This document shows positions 1 to 8,230 of a stretch of DNA of 15,654 nt, one piece after another. Numbering within the stretch: position 1 is the stretch's first letter; each line of letters begins with the position of its first letter. The stretch is from CAVPRW01 sp046727435 [NCBI: bacterium]. Lineage in GTDB: Bacteria > Tectomicrobia > Entotheonellia > J063. The notes under the pieces were generated by a model. That model ran no database searches, was not told where the DNA came from, and saw nothing but the letters and a program-made list of their open reading frames with translations. The DNA is taken from contig JBKPCR010000512.1 in assembly GCA_046727435.1 (NCBI GenBank), positions 1 to 15,654 of the forward strand, written 5' to 3'. The position numbers and the translations under genes are program-made.

Positions 1-1
1 G

Positions 2-115
2 CAGCCGGCCCGTCACATCCTGCGTTGGTCGCAATGGCGTCGGTGGCACCAGGCCACCGCCCCATACTACCACTATAGGCGTCGTCAAGCGCTGGTGGGG
101 GCCGTGGCGGCATAA
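2..115 (+). pseudogene. IS701-like transposase, 3' end only
   Basis: The frame that starts at base 2 is open to a TAA at 113-115 and encodes 37 residues. They are rich in W, R and H, with the pattern RWSQWRRWHQA followed by HYRRR. This Trp/Arg-rich tail is typical of the C-terminus of IS701-family DDE transposases, as I remember the family. The gene starts outside the window, so I cannot tell whether it is intact upstream. The Tn3 element begins 43 bases after the stop codon, so it landed just behind this IS. The family call rests on a short tail and is moderate. Confidence 0.5.
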
Positions 116-158
116 TGATCTTGTTACCACTGTAGTACTAAAACCGCTTTTACATACT

Positions 159-197
159 GGGATTTTTTGCCCAAAGCGACGAAAAGGTATATTTCAG
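159..197 (+). repeat. Tn3-family left terminal inverted repeat
   Basis: The repeat starts GGGATTTTTTGCCC and continues with AAAGCGACGAAAAGG. It is identical to the reverse complement of 8231-8269 except at repeat positions 4 (A versus G) and 36 (T versus C). The length of 38-39 bp and the G-rich outer end fit the Tn3 family. The inner edge lies 32 bases beyond the stop of tnpA. Confidence 0.9.
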
Positions 198-229
198 ACT
201 TAGCCGGTCATAACCTGCCAGACTGGGAA

Positions 230-3200
230 CTAGGCTAACTCCCGGACAATCCCATTGATGTTGATCGTTTCCGGCCCGTTGCAAAACTCGTAACGCCCAT
301 ACAAATTGATGTGCTGCCAAGCTACCGGGGAAATGTGCTTGAGCAAGGCTGCTTCCTGAACGTCCCCCGCTGCTTCCCTATAATCCAGGAGGCTGGATAA
401 GAGCATTGTATTGTAGTAGATGATGCAGTTCGTCAGCAGACGTGCACATTCGCCCCAGATTTGTTGCTCATGCTCTGTCTTGAACCGCAGCTTGCCGAAG
501 TTGGCGTGCGAGACGGCTCGGCGCAGCTGATGGTAACTCTCGCCCCGGTTGAGAGCCTGCTGGACATTGCGCCTGAGAGGCGGTGAGTCAATGTAGTCAA
601 GCAGGTACAAGCTGCGGAAGATGTTGTCATATTCCCATAGGGCGCGCCGCGTCTTGTTTTTTCGAGCAAAGGCACTCAGCTTGCGAACGATGGTGCTCTG
701 CGTGGTCGTCTTCAAGGCCAACGACACCATAATCCGCTGAATATTCTCCCACTCCTCGATGATGAGCTCAGGGCTTAGTTTACGGATGGGCTTGAGCACC
801 ATGTCCTCATCATACTGGCTTGGGTGTTTGAATCCATAGAGTGCTTCGCCGACCTCGTCATAAATATCCCGGTAGCGTGGCGCGAACTGATAGCCAAACA
901 TATTGAGGATGGCGAAGTTGACCTCGTTGGTGCCGTGTGTATCAGTAGAATGGATTTCGGGTTGGATATCGGTGGTATTGTTAAACAAGATATCGAACAC
1001 GTAGTGGCTTTCATGGTCGTTGGCACAAATGATCTCTGCATTGATGGGGACATGGTTGGCCACCAAAGTATACGAGACAATGCCTTTTTTGAGTCCGAAA
1101 TACTTGGGTGAATGGCGGGCATTGATGGTATGAATGCGAGTTTCGAATTTCTGCCCATCGCTACTGGAATGGAGGGCATCGCGGATATCATAATGCCCAA
1201 AGATGGGGAGCTCGGCGATTGCATTACTGACCCGATCGTTGGCGGCTTTGAGAGTTTCCAGGCGGATGAAATTCTCCGAGGTTGTCGACAGCGCCTGATA
1301 CCCGATATCCGAGACTTCCCCCATCCGACCCAATCCCAGGTTGGTGCCCCAGGCAATGAGACAAGCCGTCAGGGTGAGGTCATCCACCCCCTGTTTGACA
1401 TAGCGCCCCAAGACATGATCAAAGGCTTCCATAAAGCGACAGTGCCGATTGACGAAATGCAGCACGCTGCTGATGTCGACCTGTTTGAGTGCATCGAAGC
1501 AGGGATGGTTGATCAGCTCAGCGCTACGGGGATACTGCAGGGTCCACCGGGTTTGTGACCCGCGCTTTTTGATCTCAAAATGTGTATTGTCACCTGAGGC
1601 AATCCGTTGATTGACCTGGATGAGGCGGTCTTCAAGTTGCGTTTCGAGTGCGGCGAGGTGTTCCCGAATCGGCTGCTTGAGGAGCGGGAGGCCCGTGTTG
1701 GCAATCAGGTTTTCCTTGTCTTTCCACCTGTCGTCATCGATTAGGTCGTCTTCGAAACTCTGGAAGCGGACGCTATCGCGGCAGAAGACATCGCCCGCTT
1801 CCAAGCCGTTGCGCAAGAGACGATAGTCCAGAAACTCATAGCGGTCTGGGAGCACGTGCCTCTGACCATGCGCGCCTTGGGTATAGAGATAGCGTTTGGC
1901 AGTGTCGGGAATGAAGCTTAGGGGGTAAGCGTATGGAGGATATTGACTGAGCGGCCGTCCTTTCTGGAAGGCATCCTTCAGAAACGTCACGGCTTCGATC
2001 AAAGTGGTGTGCCCGGCTGACGCCGTCCAATCGACCGCCAGCAGAAGGGGGCGTACATGGCGTTTAAACTGGTGGGCTAGTTCATCCATGTGCTCCCATT
2101 GAAAGGCTGTTTCATCGAACTTCACTGTGGTGGTGATGTGGTCGGCGACGAAGTCGATTTTATCGCGCTCAAGAATACTGAATGCCTTTGCCCGGACTTG
2201 GTGGAAGGGGGTTTGCTGGGGAATACCGTCATCCGTGAAAAGTTTCAGCACTTGCCCGGCCCGGTCGAGGTCCTCGTTGCCCTCGGAGCGAGACTCATAC
2301 ACGCGATCTTTGGCGACCGTCTTTGCAGCTTCATGGTATCGTCTGACATGATGGATGAGGCTACTCATCAAATGGTCATGCAATCGCTGGTAGCGGTGAT
2401 ACACAAAGCACAAGAGGTAGACGTGGGCTGTCGCCTCCTCGAACCGTTTGAGCTTATAGACCGAGTAGTAGCCGACTAAGGAAGCATAGTATTTGACGCT
2501 CTCCTGTGAGATGCCCAGATCAGGCAACAGGCTTTTGGCCAGGTGGTACAAGTCCCGTATCTGTTCACCCCGACGGATTTCACGTGTGATTTCACTGGCG
2601 CTGAAATCTTTTGGCTCCCGTCTGAGCTGTGTGATTTCATAGAGCTCCGGCGTGTCCTCCAAGAGGCGGTCGAGGGCCTCTCGATGAGACCGATCGAGCC
2701 GATGAGAGATGACGGCGGCCAACCGTTCCTGCTCGTGCGTCAGCGCCTGACTGACGGTGTCTTGCATAAAGCTGTAGCCTGGCGCCACGATGCGTTGCTC
2801 TTTCAGATAGTGCATGAGCTCTCGGAAGACAAAGACGGGCTTTGCTGAAATCCTGGCCGCTTGTTGTGCTCTTTGGGCCAAGGCCTGACGCTGCCCAACA
2901 TCGCATGTACGGTAACGGAAGAGTTCGAGAATCACGCTCTGCTGTCTCAATCGAGTCACCTTGGTAATATCAAGATCATCGAGATGGAAATCGGGGAAAT
3001 ATTGTCCCTGGACAAACTGTGCGTCCTCTTCAACGTCGAGAAGATCGAACACAAAAAACATGTGGTGAGATTTGAAGTAGCCAAGCTGTAGAATGAAATA
3101 TATCCGGGACTTGATCGAGTGGAACTGTTCGAGCGCCGCCTTTTCCGTCGGCGCAAGTGTAAAATACTCAAGGCGTTCGTCGTCAGCAAAGTGAGGCTGT

Positions 3201-3262
3201 CCATACAGCGCTTCGATTTCGTCATCCCCCAGAATTTTCAGACGTACTCCCGTCGTGTTCAT
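230..3262 (-). CDS. tnpA: Tn3-family transposase TnpA
   Basis: This 1010-residue protein has the usual length of Tn3-family transposases (about 1000 residues) and catalyses replicative transposition by DDE chemistry at the 38-bp ends. The N-terminal part corresponds to the DNA-binding/DUF4158 region. The catalytic domain is C-terminal. I read the triad as D702 (SSDGQKFE), D774 (STDTHGTNE) and E908 (NRGES), with spacing close to that of Tn3 itself. The ATG at 3260-3262 has a GAGGG ribosome site about ten bases upstream. The gene ends with TAG 32 bases inside the left repeat. It looks intact with no internal stops, so the transposon may still be mobile. The left copy of the internal inverted repeat lies about 50 bases upstream of its start and may overlap its promoter. 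Confidence 0.95.
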   Translation of the reverse strand: MNTTGVRLKILGDDEIEALYGQPHFADDERLEYFTLAPTEKAALEQFHSIKSRIYFILQLGYFKSHHMFFVFDLLDVEEDAQFVQGQYFPDFHLDDLDITKVTRLRQQSVILELFRYRTCDVGQRQALAQRAQQAARISAKPVFVFRELMHYLKEQRIVAPGYSFMQDTVSQALTHEQERLAAVISHRLDRSHREALDRLLEDTPELYEITQLRREPKDFSASEITREIRRGEQIRDLYHLAKSLLPDLGISQESVKYYASLVGYYSVYKLKRFEEATAHVYLLCFVYHRYQRLHDHLMSSLIHHVRRYHEAAKTVAKDRVYESRSEGNEDLDRAGQVLKLFTDDGIPQQTPFHQVRAKAFSILERDKIDFVADHITTTVKFDETAFQWEHMDELAHQFKRHVRPLLLAVDWTASAGHTTLIEAVTFLKDAFQKGRPLSQYPPYAYPLSFIPDTAKRYLYTQGAHGQRHVLPDRYEFLDYRLLRNGLEAGDVFCRDSVRFQSFEDDLIDDDRWKDKENLIANTGLPLLKQPIREHLAALETQLEDRLIQVNQRIASGDNTHFEIKKRGSQTRWTLQYPRSAELINHPCFDALKQVDISSVLHFVNRHCRFMEAFDHVLGRYVKQGVDDLTLTACLIAWGTNLGLGRMGEVSDIGYQALSTTSENFIRLETLKAANDRVSNAIAELPIFGHYDIRDALHSSSDGQKFETRIHTINARHSPKYFGLKKGIVSYTLVANHVPINAEIICANDHESHYVFDILFNNTTDIQPEIHSTDTHGTNEVNFAILNMFGYQFAPRYRDIYDEVGEALYGFKHPSQYDEDMVLKPIRKLSPELIIEEWENIQRIMVSLALKTTTQSTIVRKLSAFARKNKTRRALWEYDNIFRSLYLLDYIDSPPLRRNVQQALNRGESYHQLRRAVSHANFGKLRFKTEHEQQIWGECARLLTNCIIYYNTMLLSSLLDYREAAGDVQEAALLKHISPVAWQHINLYGRYEFCNGPETININGIVRELA

Positions 3263-3314
3263 ACGCCGTTACCCTCGCTTGCTTCAAGGACGAGTTCGCC
3301 ATCCGCATAGAAAG

Positions 3315-3366
3315 GTGTAGAGGGTCACTGTCACTGTGCGACAGCGATTCACGGATAAGAGCCCGA
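3315..3366 (+). repeat. Internal inverted repeat, left copy
   Basis: The repeat starts GTGTAGAGGGTCACTG and matches the reverse complement of 7561-7616. The first 36 aligned bases differ at about five positions and similarity then fades. It contains the palindrome CTGTC-N7-GACAG at 3328-3344, a layout compatible with a tyrosine recombinase core site (inverted arms, 6-8 base spacer). It lies between the tnpA start and the end of the nucleotidase gene. Confidence 0.75.
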
Positions 3367-3407
3367 CACCCATGGTCGTACCTGAGCTCACGGATGGGGC
3401 ATGCACG

Positions 3408-5087
3408 TTACGGGACGGCGGTAATCCGATTCTGCGGACCAGGGGTGATGGGAGAGTGCGTCCGGAAGTACGCTTCGAACGCATCCAAATCCTGGACGCC
3501 GCCCAGGCGGTCAGTCCCTTCCCGGAGCGCGAGGAAGTGATCACCGCCGTCGGCGAGGAAGCTATTGACGGTCACCCGATAGGTGGCATTGAGATCGATG
3601 GCCACCCCCTTGATCTTGATACTCGCGAGGTCCACCTTGCCGCACGTCGGAGCGCTCCGGCTCCAGGCGTAGGTCAATCCCGCCGAGACCTGCAGCATGC
3701 GGTCTCGATTCTGGGTCCCGCACCCCTGAAACTGCTGCTCCAGCACAGTCTTCAGCTGCCGCCCGGTCAACGTCATGGTCACCAAGCTATTGCCGAATGG
3801 TTGCACCGTGAAGGCTTCCCCATACGTCACGTGACCATCGCCTTCACTCCCGCTTTGCGCGTAGGCTAGATCGGCGCGGATACCGCCCGGATTCATGAGC
3901 GCCACCACCGCCCCGCCAACCGCCGGGTCCGCGGTGGCCGCCCACTGCGCATCCGCAATCACATCTCCCAACGCGGACTCGCCTGCTGGGGTGGGATCGC
4001 GGGTGTGATCCGCCGTAATGGAGCCAATCACACGGTTGGCTAACGGCGCCACCAGGGTCTGGTATGTGTCCACCAGCGCGGTGAGCCGGGTGTCCGAGGG
4101 CACCTCGCGGGTCACGATGCGATTGTTCGCCTGCATGCGGACCACATCGCCGGTGGCGCGGTCAATGGTCAGGTCCACATCGGTCACGACTCGGCCGAAC
4201 GAGGACGCGCTGGTGACGAGCATGCCATTGAGGTGGCAGTTGTACGCCTGATGGGTATGACCGCTGATGACCACATCGACCGCGGGATCAAAGCGATGCA
4301 CAATATCCACGATCGCACCGGAAAGGCCCAGGCACTCATTGTACGTGCCCGTGGGGAAGCCGCCCTCGTGGATCAACACGACGATCGTTTCAATGCCCTG
4401 GGCCTTCAATGACGGGACCAGGGCATTGACCGTCTCGGCCTCATCCGTAAACGTCAGACCGGCCACGCCGGACGGCGTCACGATGGTCGGCGTGCCCTGG
4501 AGGGTCATCCCGATAAAGGCCACTTTGGCGCCGGCAAAACTGCGCACCTGATACGCCGGGAACAGGGTCGTGGCGGTGTCATGGCGGACGACATTGGCCG
4601 CCAGGAACTGGAACGTGGCCCCCGCAAACCCGTCTCCATCCCGACAACCGTCCACAGGGTGACACCCCCCGTGTTGCATCCGCAGCAATTCCGCGGCGCC
4701 TTCGTCGAACTCGTGATTGCCGACCGCGTTGTACTCGAGACCGAGCACATTAAAGGCCTCAATGGTTGGCTCGTCATGGAAGAGCGCGGAAATCAACGGG
4801 CTGGCGCCGATCAGGTCGCCGGCAGAGACCACCACGGTGTGGGGGTACTGGGCCCGCAGGGCCTGAATGTGCGCCGATAGATAGGCCACCCCCCCAGCCG
4901 GGATGTTCCGACCATCGGGCTCCGTGATGGTGCCACTCGGGCCGACGAGGTGGCCATGGAAATCATTGACGGCCAGAATGTGGACGCTCACGGTCCCCGA
5001 AGGCATAGTGCTCACAGGCACCGCCAATATGGAGAACACCAGCGTCAGCGCGATCACGAGCGGCCACCTGCGGAGTTCTTTTTTCAT
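3408..5087 (-). CDS. Exported bifunctional metallophosphatase / 5'-nucleotidase
   Basis: The predicted product of 559 residues belongs to the UshA/5'-nucleotidase family, which hydrolyses nucleoside monophosphates and related nucleotides in the periplasm or at the cell surface. I chose the ATG at 5085-5087 because GGGGAGAGG lies just upstream and it starts a clear signal peptide: basic residues 1-7, hydrophobic core about 9-25. An in-frame extension to 5141 would spoil this. The metal-binding motifs of the calcineurin-like domain are all present: NDFHGH (D42, H44), GDLIGASP (D91), GNHEFDEG (N124, H125) and SGHTHQ (H277, H279). The C-terminal half is the substrate-binding 5'-nucleotidase domain, with NPGGIRADL and LADGGDHF. 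It appears intact. As cargo between transposition genes it is unusual, and a role in scavenging phosphate or nucleosides is the family expectation, not shown here. Confidence 0.93.
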   Translation of the reverse strand: MKKELRRWPLVIALTLVFSILAVPVSTMPSGTVSVHILAVNDFHGHLVGPSGTITEPDGRNIPAGGVAYLSAHIQALRAQYPHTVVVSAGDLIGASPLISALFHDEPTIEAFNVLGLEYNAVGNHEFDEGAAELLRMQHGGCHPVDGCRDGDGFAGATFQFLAANVVRHDTATTLFPAYQVRSFAGAKVAFIGMTLQGTPTIVTPSGVAGLTFTDEAETVNALVPSLKAQGIETIVVLIHEGGFPTGTYNECLGLSGAIVDIVHRFDPAVDVVISGHTHQAYNCHLNGMLVTSASSFGRVVTDVDLTIDRATGDVVRMQANNRIVTREVPSDTRLTALVDTYQTLVAPLANRVIGSITADHTRDPTPAGESALGDVIADAQWAATADPAVGGAVVALMNPGGIRADLAYAQSGSEGDGHVTYGEAFTVQPFGNSLVTMTLTGRQLKTVLEQQFQGCGTQNRDRMLQVSAGLTYAWSRSAPTCGKVDLASIKIKGVAIDLNATYRVTVNSFLADGGDHFLALREGTDRLGGVQDLDAFEAYFRTHSPITPGPQNRITAVP

Positions 5088-5204
5088 GCCCCTCTCCCCG
5101 GCGATGACATCCGTTCCATGGGTGGTGCGGCGGCCTGCCACGGGCGGTCATGTCGTGGCCATGGCGCCACCGTGACGGCCCGTCTGTTCGGTTCGTGAGC
5201 CTGA

Positions 5205-5220
5205 CCCCGCCACGGCGGGG
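5205..5220. repeat. Short perfect GC hairpin in the 5142-5361 gap
   Basis: The perfect palindrome CCCCGCCACGGCGGGG lies in the 220-bp gap between the nucleotidase and the recombinase. There is no following T-run, so it is a poor intrinsic terminator on either strand, although it would fold in the RNA downstream of the recombinase. I see no gene in this gap. Confidence 0.4.
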
Positions 5221-5361
5221 TGCGAGCGGCGCATGACAATAGCCGGGGATATCCTCCCGCCCATTGACGCTTCCTGAGGGCACCGCTCTGCGCCGTGCTC
5301 CATGCCACGCGTCTGGTCGAAGGGCGTGGGACGTCGCACCGTTCCTGACATGCGCACCTGC

Positions 5362-6066
5362 TCACCCCGCCAGCGCCCGCTGATAGCTCTCCTTGATCAT
5401 CTCAGCCGATGACTCGGCATAGATCTGCGTCGTCTCCAGCTTGGAGTGCCCCAGAAATTTCTGGATCTGCTCGATGGGCATGCCCCGTTCCAGCAGCGTG
5501 GTTGCCACTGAGTGGCGGAGCAGATGCGGGTAGACCCGCTTGGTGATCAGCGCGTCTGTGGCCGTCTCCTTGATAATCTGCTGAATGCGCCGCGGCGAAT
5601 ACTGCGTATTCTGGACCGTCTCGAAGAGATACCCCGTGGTGCGATGGCCCAGATGGGTTCTCAGCTCCTGGGCCAGCTGTGGGAGAATCGGCACATACCG
5701 ACTCTTGCCGCCCTTGGCCTTGGCGATCAACATCATCTGCTCCTCAAAGAACACCTCGTCGGCTTTGATGTTCACAAACTCCGAGACCCGGGCGCCAGTC
5801 TGGAACAGCGTCTTAATCAGCAGCCCTCGCGTGCCCTGCACGCGGTAGGCATGGGCAATGAGCTGGCGCTCCTCTTCCCGAGAGAGCGGAGCGACCACTC
5901 TCTTTCTCGTCTTGGGCCGTTCGATGGCCAAGGCACGGCGCACTTCCTTGGCCACATAGTGGGTCTGATCATAGGTCAGATGGTGTTGCCGCCACAATTT
6001 TTTGGTGGCCGCGATGACTGATTTGAGGTCTGGAGATGATTTCGCTTTTGCAGATGTAGTACGCAT
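5362..6066 (-). CDS. Tyrosine recombinase / integrase, 234 aa
   Basis: This is a phage-integrase/XerD-type site-specific recombinase that cuts and rejoins DNA through a tyrosine. The catalytic set is complete: R93 (GARVSE), K118 (AKGGKSR), H181 and R184 (HLLRHS), H207 (LGHSKLETT) and nucleophile Y216 (IYAE). A short N-terminal core-binding region (about residues 15-55) precedes the catalytic domain, so the protein is smaller than XerC/XerD (about 300). It starts at an ATG with AAGGA five bases before it and is driven by an excellent promoter (6081-6109). It is divergent from the IS481-type transposase. Likely roles are cointegrate resolution or inversion at the internal inverted repeats. The substrate site is inferred. 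Confidence 0.9.
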   Translation of the reverse strand: MRTTSAKAKSSPDLKSVIAATKKLWRQHHLTYDQTHYVAKEVRRALAIERPKTRKRVVAPLSREEERQLIAHAYRVQGTRGLLIKTLFQTGARVSEFVNIKADEVFFEEQMMLIAKAKGGKSRYVPILPQLAQELRTHLGHRTTGYLFETVQNTQYSPRRIQQIIKETATDALITKRVYPHLLRHSVATTLLERGMPIEQIQKFLGHSKLETTQIYAESSAEMIKESYQRALAG

Positions 6067-6080
6067 AAGTCCTTGGTTTG

Positions 6081-6109
6081 AGTATACTGGAGGTCGAAAA
6101 ACCCGTCAA
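6081..6109 (-). promoter_or_regulatory. Sigma-70 type promoter of the 234-aa recombinase
   Basis: On the minus strand TTGACG (6104-6109) and TATACT (6081-6086) are separated by exactly 17 bases. The expected transcript start falls near 6074, only about eight bases before the ATG at 6066, so the mRNA would be nearly leaderless and the AAGGA at 6070-6074 would sit at its very 5' end. Confidence 0.7.
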
Positions 6110-6187
6110 AACTCGGCGCCCATTTCGCTCTTCAGGTGTTCTGCGAAATCGGATTGTACACCTTTTTGAGGTGGATGTGTCACTGCT

Positions 6188-7273
6188 ATGATGACGCCAT
6201 CATCCTATGGTCTTGCACCAGAGGAACAGCGCCTGCAGGCCGTGCTGGCACTCTTGAGGGGAGAGAAGGCCTCAGACGTGTCGACCAACTTCGGTATCTG
6301 CCGCAGCGACCTCTACAAATTGCGCACGCGAGCGCTCACCGCGATACGCGAAGCACTCCAGGATCATCCCCGCGGGCCCAAGCGACCAGGCAACCGGATC
6401 AGTGATGCGCAGGAGCAGCAGGTCGTGGTGGTATGCCAACGCCACCCGACTCACAGCTCCTATCAGATACAGAAAAAGCTTGGGTCATATGCTCCCTGTG
6501 CCCGCACGATTCAGCGCATCCGTGCTCGTAACCATCTGGCACGGCTCCCGAAGCGCGCTCCCCCCTCAGCCCCGGCACGACGGATAGCGGCACAGGTCAT
6601 GAAGCGGGCGCGATATTGTCTCAAGCTAAGGCCGCACCTGGGGCCAGAGCGCGTCGTGTGGGATCTGCGCAATGGTGAGCAGCTGGAGATCAGCACATCC
6701 ACAATTAAGCGCCTCAAGCGCAAGATTCGCGATACCCTCCATCCTGCTCCGCCGAGGCGACCTTCGCCTGTATGGCGGTTCTATGAACGCCAGCATCCCC
6801 ACAGCCTCTGGCATGTTGACTTCATGGACAAAATCACGCTCACCGATACCCAGCAGGTTGCCCACCAACTCACGCTGCAGGATGACTACTCGCGGGGGTA
6901 CGTCTTCTGCGATCTTGCCTTCGACCACGATCAACGCACCGTGATCCGGGCGCTCATGGCCGCCATGCGGCAGTGGCAGGTGATCCCCAAGGCCATGCTC
7001 TCTGACAATGGCTCACCGTTTAAGGGCACGCTCATCACGACGTTCTGCAGGAAGCTGGGTATTCGTCTCATCCACAGCGCCGTCCGACATCCCCAAACTA
7101 ACGGCAAACTGGAGCGGGCCTTCCAGGATGATATGCGGGACTTCTATGGGCAGTACGATGCGTGGCTGTTGGATCACTTGCGCCACGATCTACCCTCATA
7201 TGTGCAGTATCGCAATGGCGTCCGCGGCCATAAAGCATTGGACGGAAAGCCATCCATCACCAGATTACAATAG
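6188..7273 (+). CDS. IS481-type (rve) transposase, ended by a premature TAG
   Basis: The 361-residue product has an N-terminal helix-turn-helix region (about 10-60), a second HTH-like region (about 75-130) and an integrase core with the DDE triad D211 (WHVDF), D273 (LSDNGS) and E309 (NGKLERAF). The 35-residue spacing between the second D and the E is that of IS481/IS3-type enzymes. The frame stops at TAG 7271-7273 right after the core, but coding-like sequence continues in the same frame (see 7274-7597), so the stop is probably a nonsense mutation that removes the C-terminal domain. Two adjacent ATG codons at 6188 and 6191 could both serve, and the best ribosome site, GAGGTGGA, is rather far upstream. 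It is divergent from the tyrosine recombinase, with 121 bases between them. Confidence 0.85.
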   Translation: MMTPSSYGLAPEEQRLQAVLALLRGEKASDVSTNFGICRSDLYKLRTRALTAIREALQDHPRGPKRPGNRISDAQEQQVVVVCQRHPTHSSYQIQKKLGSYAPCARTIQRIRARNHLARLPKRAPPSAPARRIAAQVMKRARYCLKLRPHLGPERVVWDLRNGEQLEISTSTIKRLKRKIRDTLHPAPPRRPSPVWRFYERQHPHSLWHVDFMDKITLTDTQQVAHQLTLQDDYSRGYVFCDLAFDHDQRTVIRALMAAMRQWQVIPKAMLSDNGSPFKGTLITTFCRKLGIRLIHSAVRHPQTNGKLERAFQDDMRDFYGQYDAWLLDHLRHDLPSYVQYRNGVRGHKALDGKPSITRLQ

Positions 7274-7597
7274 TACACCGAGAAAGCACCGGCTCATATT
7301 CTTGACCGGCTTGAGAGCTACGCCGTGTATGAGATCGGGCGGCAGAGAGCGCACATGGATGGGTCCATTCGGGTCCTGGGACGGCCTGCCCAGCTTGATG
7401 CTCGACTGTGCGGACAGAACGTGACCATGTACGAGACCTTGCGAGGGCTGGAGGCAAAGACGCAGGAGGGGCGCTGGTATCTCTTCGCGGATTACCAGCG
7501 TTTCCGGCAGCTCAGTTGTACCGCTCCCTGGAATATGCCGACGAGCTTCTCGTTCGAAAGATGTCAGGGCTACTGTCCGCGAATTGCTGTCGCATAA
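7274..7597 (+). pseudogene. Detached C-terminal part of the IS481-type transposase
   Basis: Reading on past the TAG in the same frame gives 107 residues to a TAA at 7595-7597. The first half (LDRLESYAVYE, MDGSIRVLG, RPAQLDARLCGQNVTMYE) resembles the small beta-rich domain that follows the rve core in IS481/IS21-like transposases. The last 30 or so residues look less protein-like and overlap the internal inverted repeat. No good start codon with a ribosome site opens this piece, so it is not expected to be made alone. Confidence 0.6.
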
Positions 7598-7616
7598 TAA
7601 CAGTGACCCTCAACAC
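7561..7616 (-). repeat. Internal inverted repeat, right copy
   Basis: The reverse complement of this stretch matches 3315-3366, including GAGGGTCACTGT and GCGACAGC. Here the inner palindrome is imperfect: CTGTT-N7-GACAG. It ends 23 bases before the start codon of the second tyrosine recombinase and overlaps the tail of the transposase frame. Confidence 0.75.
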
Positions 7617-7639
7617 TATCCTCGTATGATGACGAACTC

Positions 7640-8188
7640 ATGGAAACGAGGGAGGCCAACGTGGCCTATCAGTATGTCAGGGAGCCTCTGCGAGCCCAGG
7701 AGGCCGATGCGCTGGCTCACGCCTGTGAAACCACCGAAGAGAAACTCATTGTTTGGACGCTCATCGACACCGGTCTTCGGGTGTCCGAGCTCTGCAGTCT
7801 CACATCACAACACATACTCTGGTAGCAGAAAGCGTTGCGGATACAGGGCAAGGGGGGGCCGTACGGCAAACGGTCAAAACATCGGGTGGTGCCCATGTCC
7901 AGGCGCCTTCGACCCTTGATGGAGCATTACTTTGCCCTTCATGCAAGGTGGTTTGTCGGACCTCGGCAGGTGCAGAAAATTGTCAAACGGGTAGCCAACC
8001 GGGCCAAAATCACCCAAGATGTGACACCGCATGTGTTGCGGCACACGTTCGCGACACTGACTCTTCAGAAGAACATCTCACTGGCTGCGATTCAGAAAAT
8101 CCTCGGGCATGACCGGCTTACCACCACTGCCATCTATCTGAATCTCACCGACACGCATGTCGTCGAAGAATACGAGCAAAAGTGGTAG
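7640..8188 (+). pseudogene. Short tyrosine recombinase interrupted by an in-frame TAG
   Basis: The frame encodes a catalytic-domain-only tyrosine recombinase of 182 residues if the TAG at 7823-7825 (position 62) is read through. Catalytic residues lie on both sides of the stop: R47 (TGLRVSEL) before it, and K71 (GKGGPYGK), H131/R134 (HVLRHTF), H157 (LGHDRLTTT) and Y166 (AIYLNL) after it. Neither half can be active alone. The surrounding pattern (HILW-stop-QKALRIQGKGG) suggests the stop replaced a glutamine CAG. The gene reads away from tnpA and ends 42 bases before the right terminal repeat, the position of the resolvase gene in a Tn3-family element. The cointegrate resolution step may therefore be lost, unless the 234-residue recombinase replaces it. 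Confidence 0.85.
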
Positions 8189-8230
8189 GACTGAGTTTGT
8201 CTGGGGATTCGCCCTCGCTCAGTGCAAGAC

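Larger units (their letters stand above)
3315..7616. mobile_element. Candidate nested element bounded by ~50-bp inverted repeats
   Basis: An imperfect inverted repeat pair at 3315-3366 and 7561-7616 encloses a 4.3-kb block holding the nucleotidase, the 234-residue tyrosine recombinase and the IS481-type transposase. The outermost bases read TGT...ACA, as at many ends of elements with rve-type transposases. The restored transposase frame ends inside the right repeat, as often seen in insertion sequences. I see no target duplication next to these ends, so the block could instead be a segment lying between two inverted recombinase sites. The transposition reading is inference. Confidence 0.5.

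Noticed and set aside
824-1558. Open plus-strand frames opposite tnpA
   Set aside because: They are antisense shadows of a conserved transposase with intact catalytic residues and show no family motifs of their own.
8190-8223. ACTGAG/CTCAGT inverted repeat after the second recombinase as a terminator
   Set aside because: The stem is six bases with a loop of over 20 and no T-run follows.
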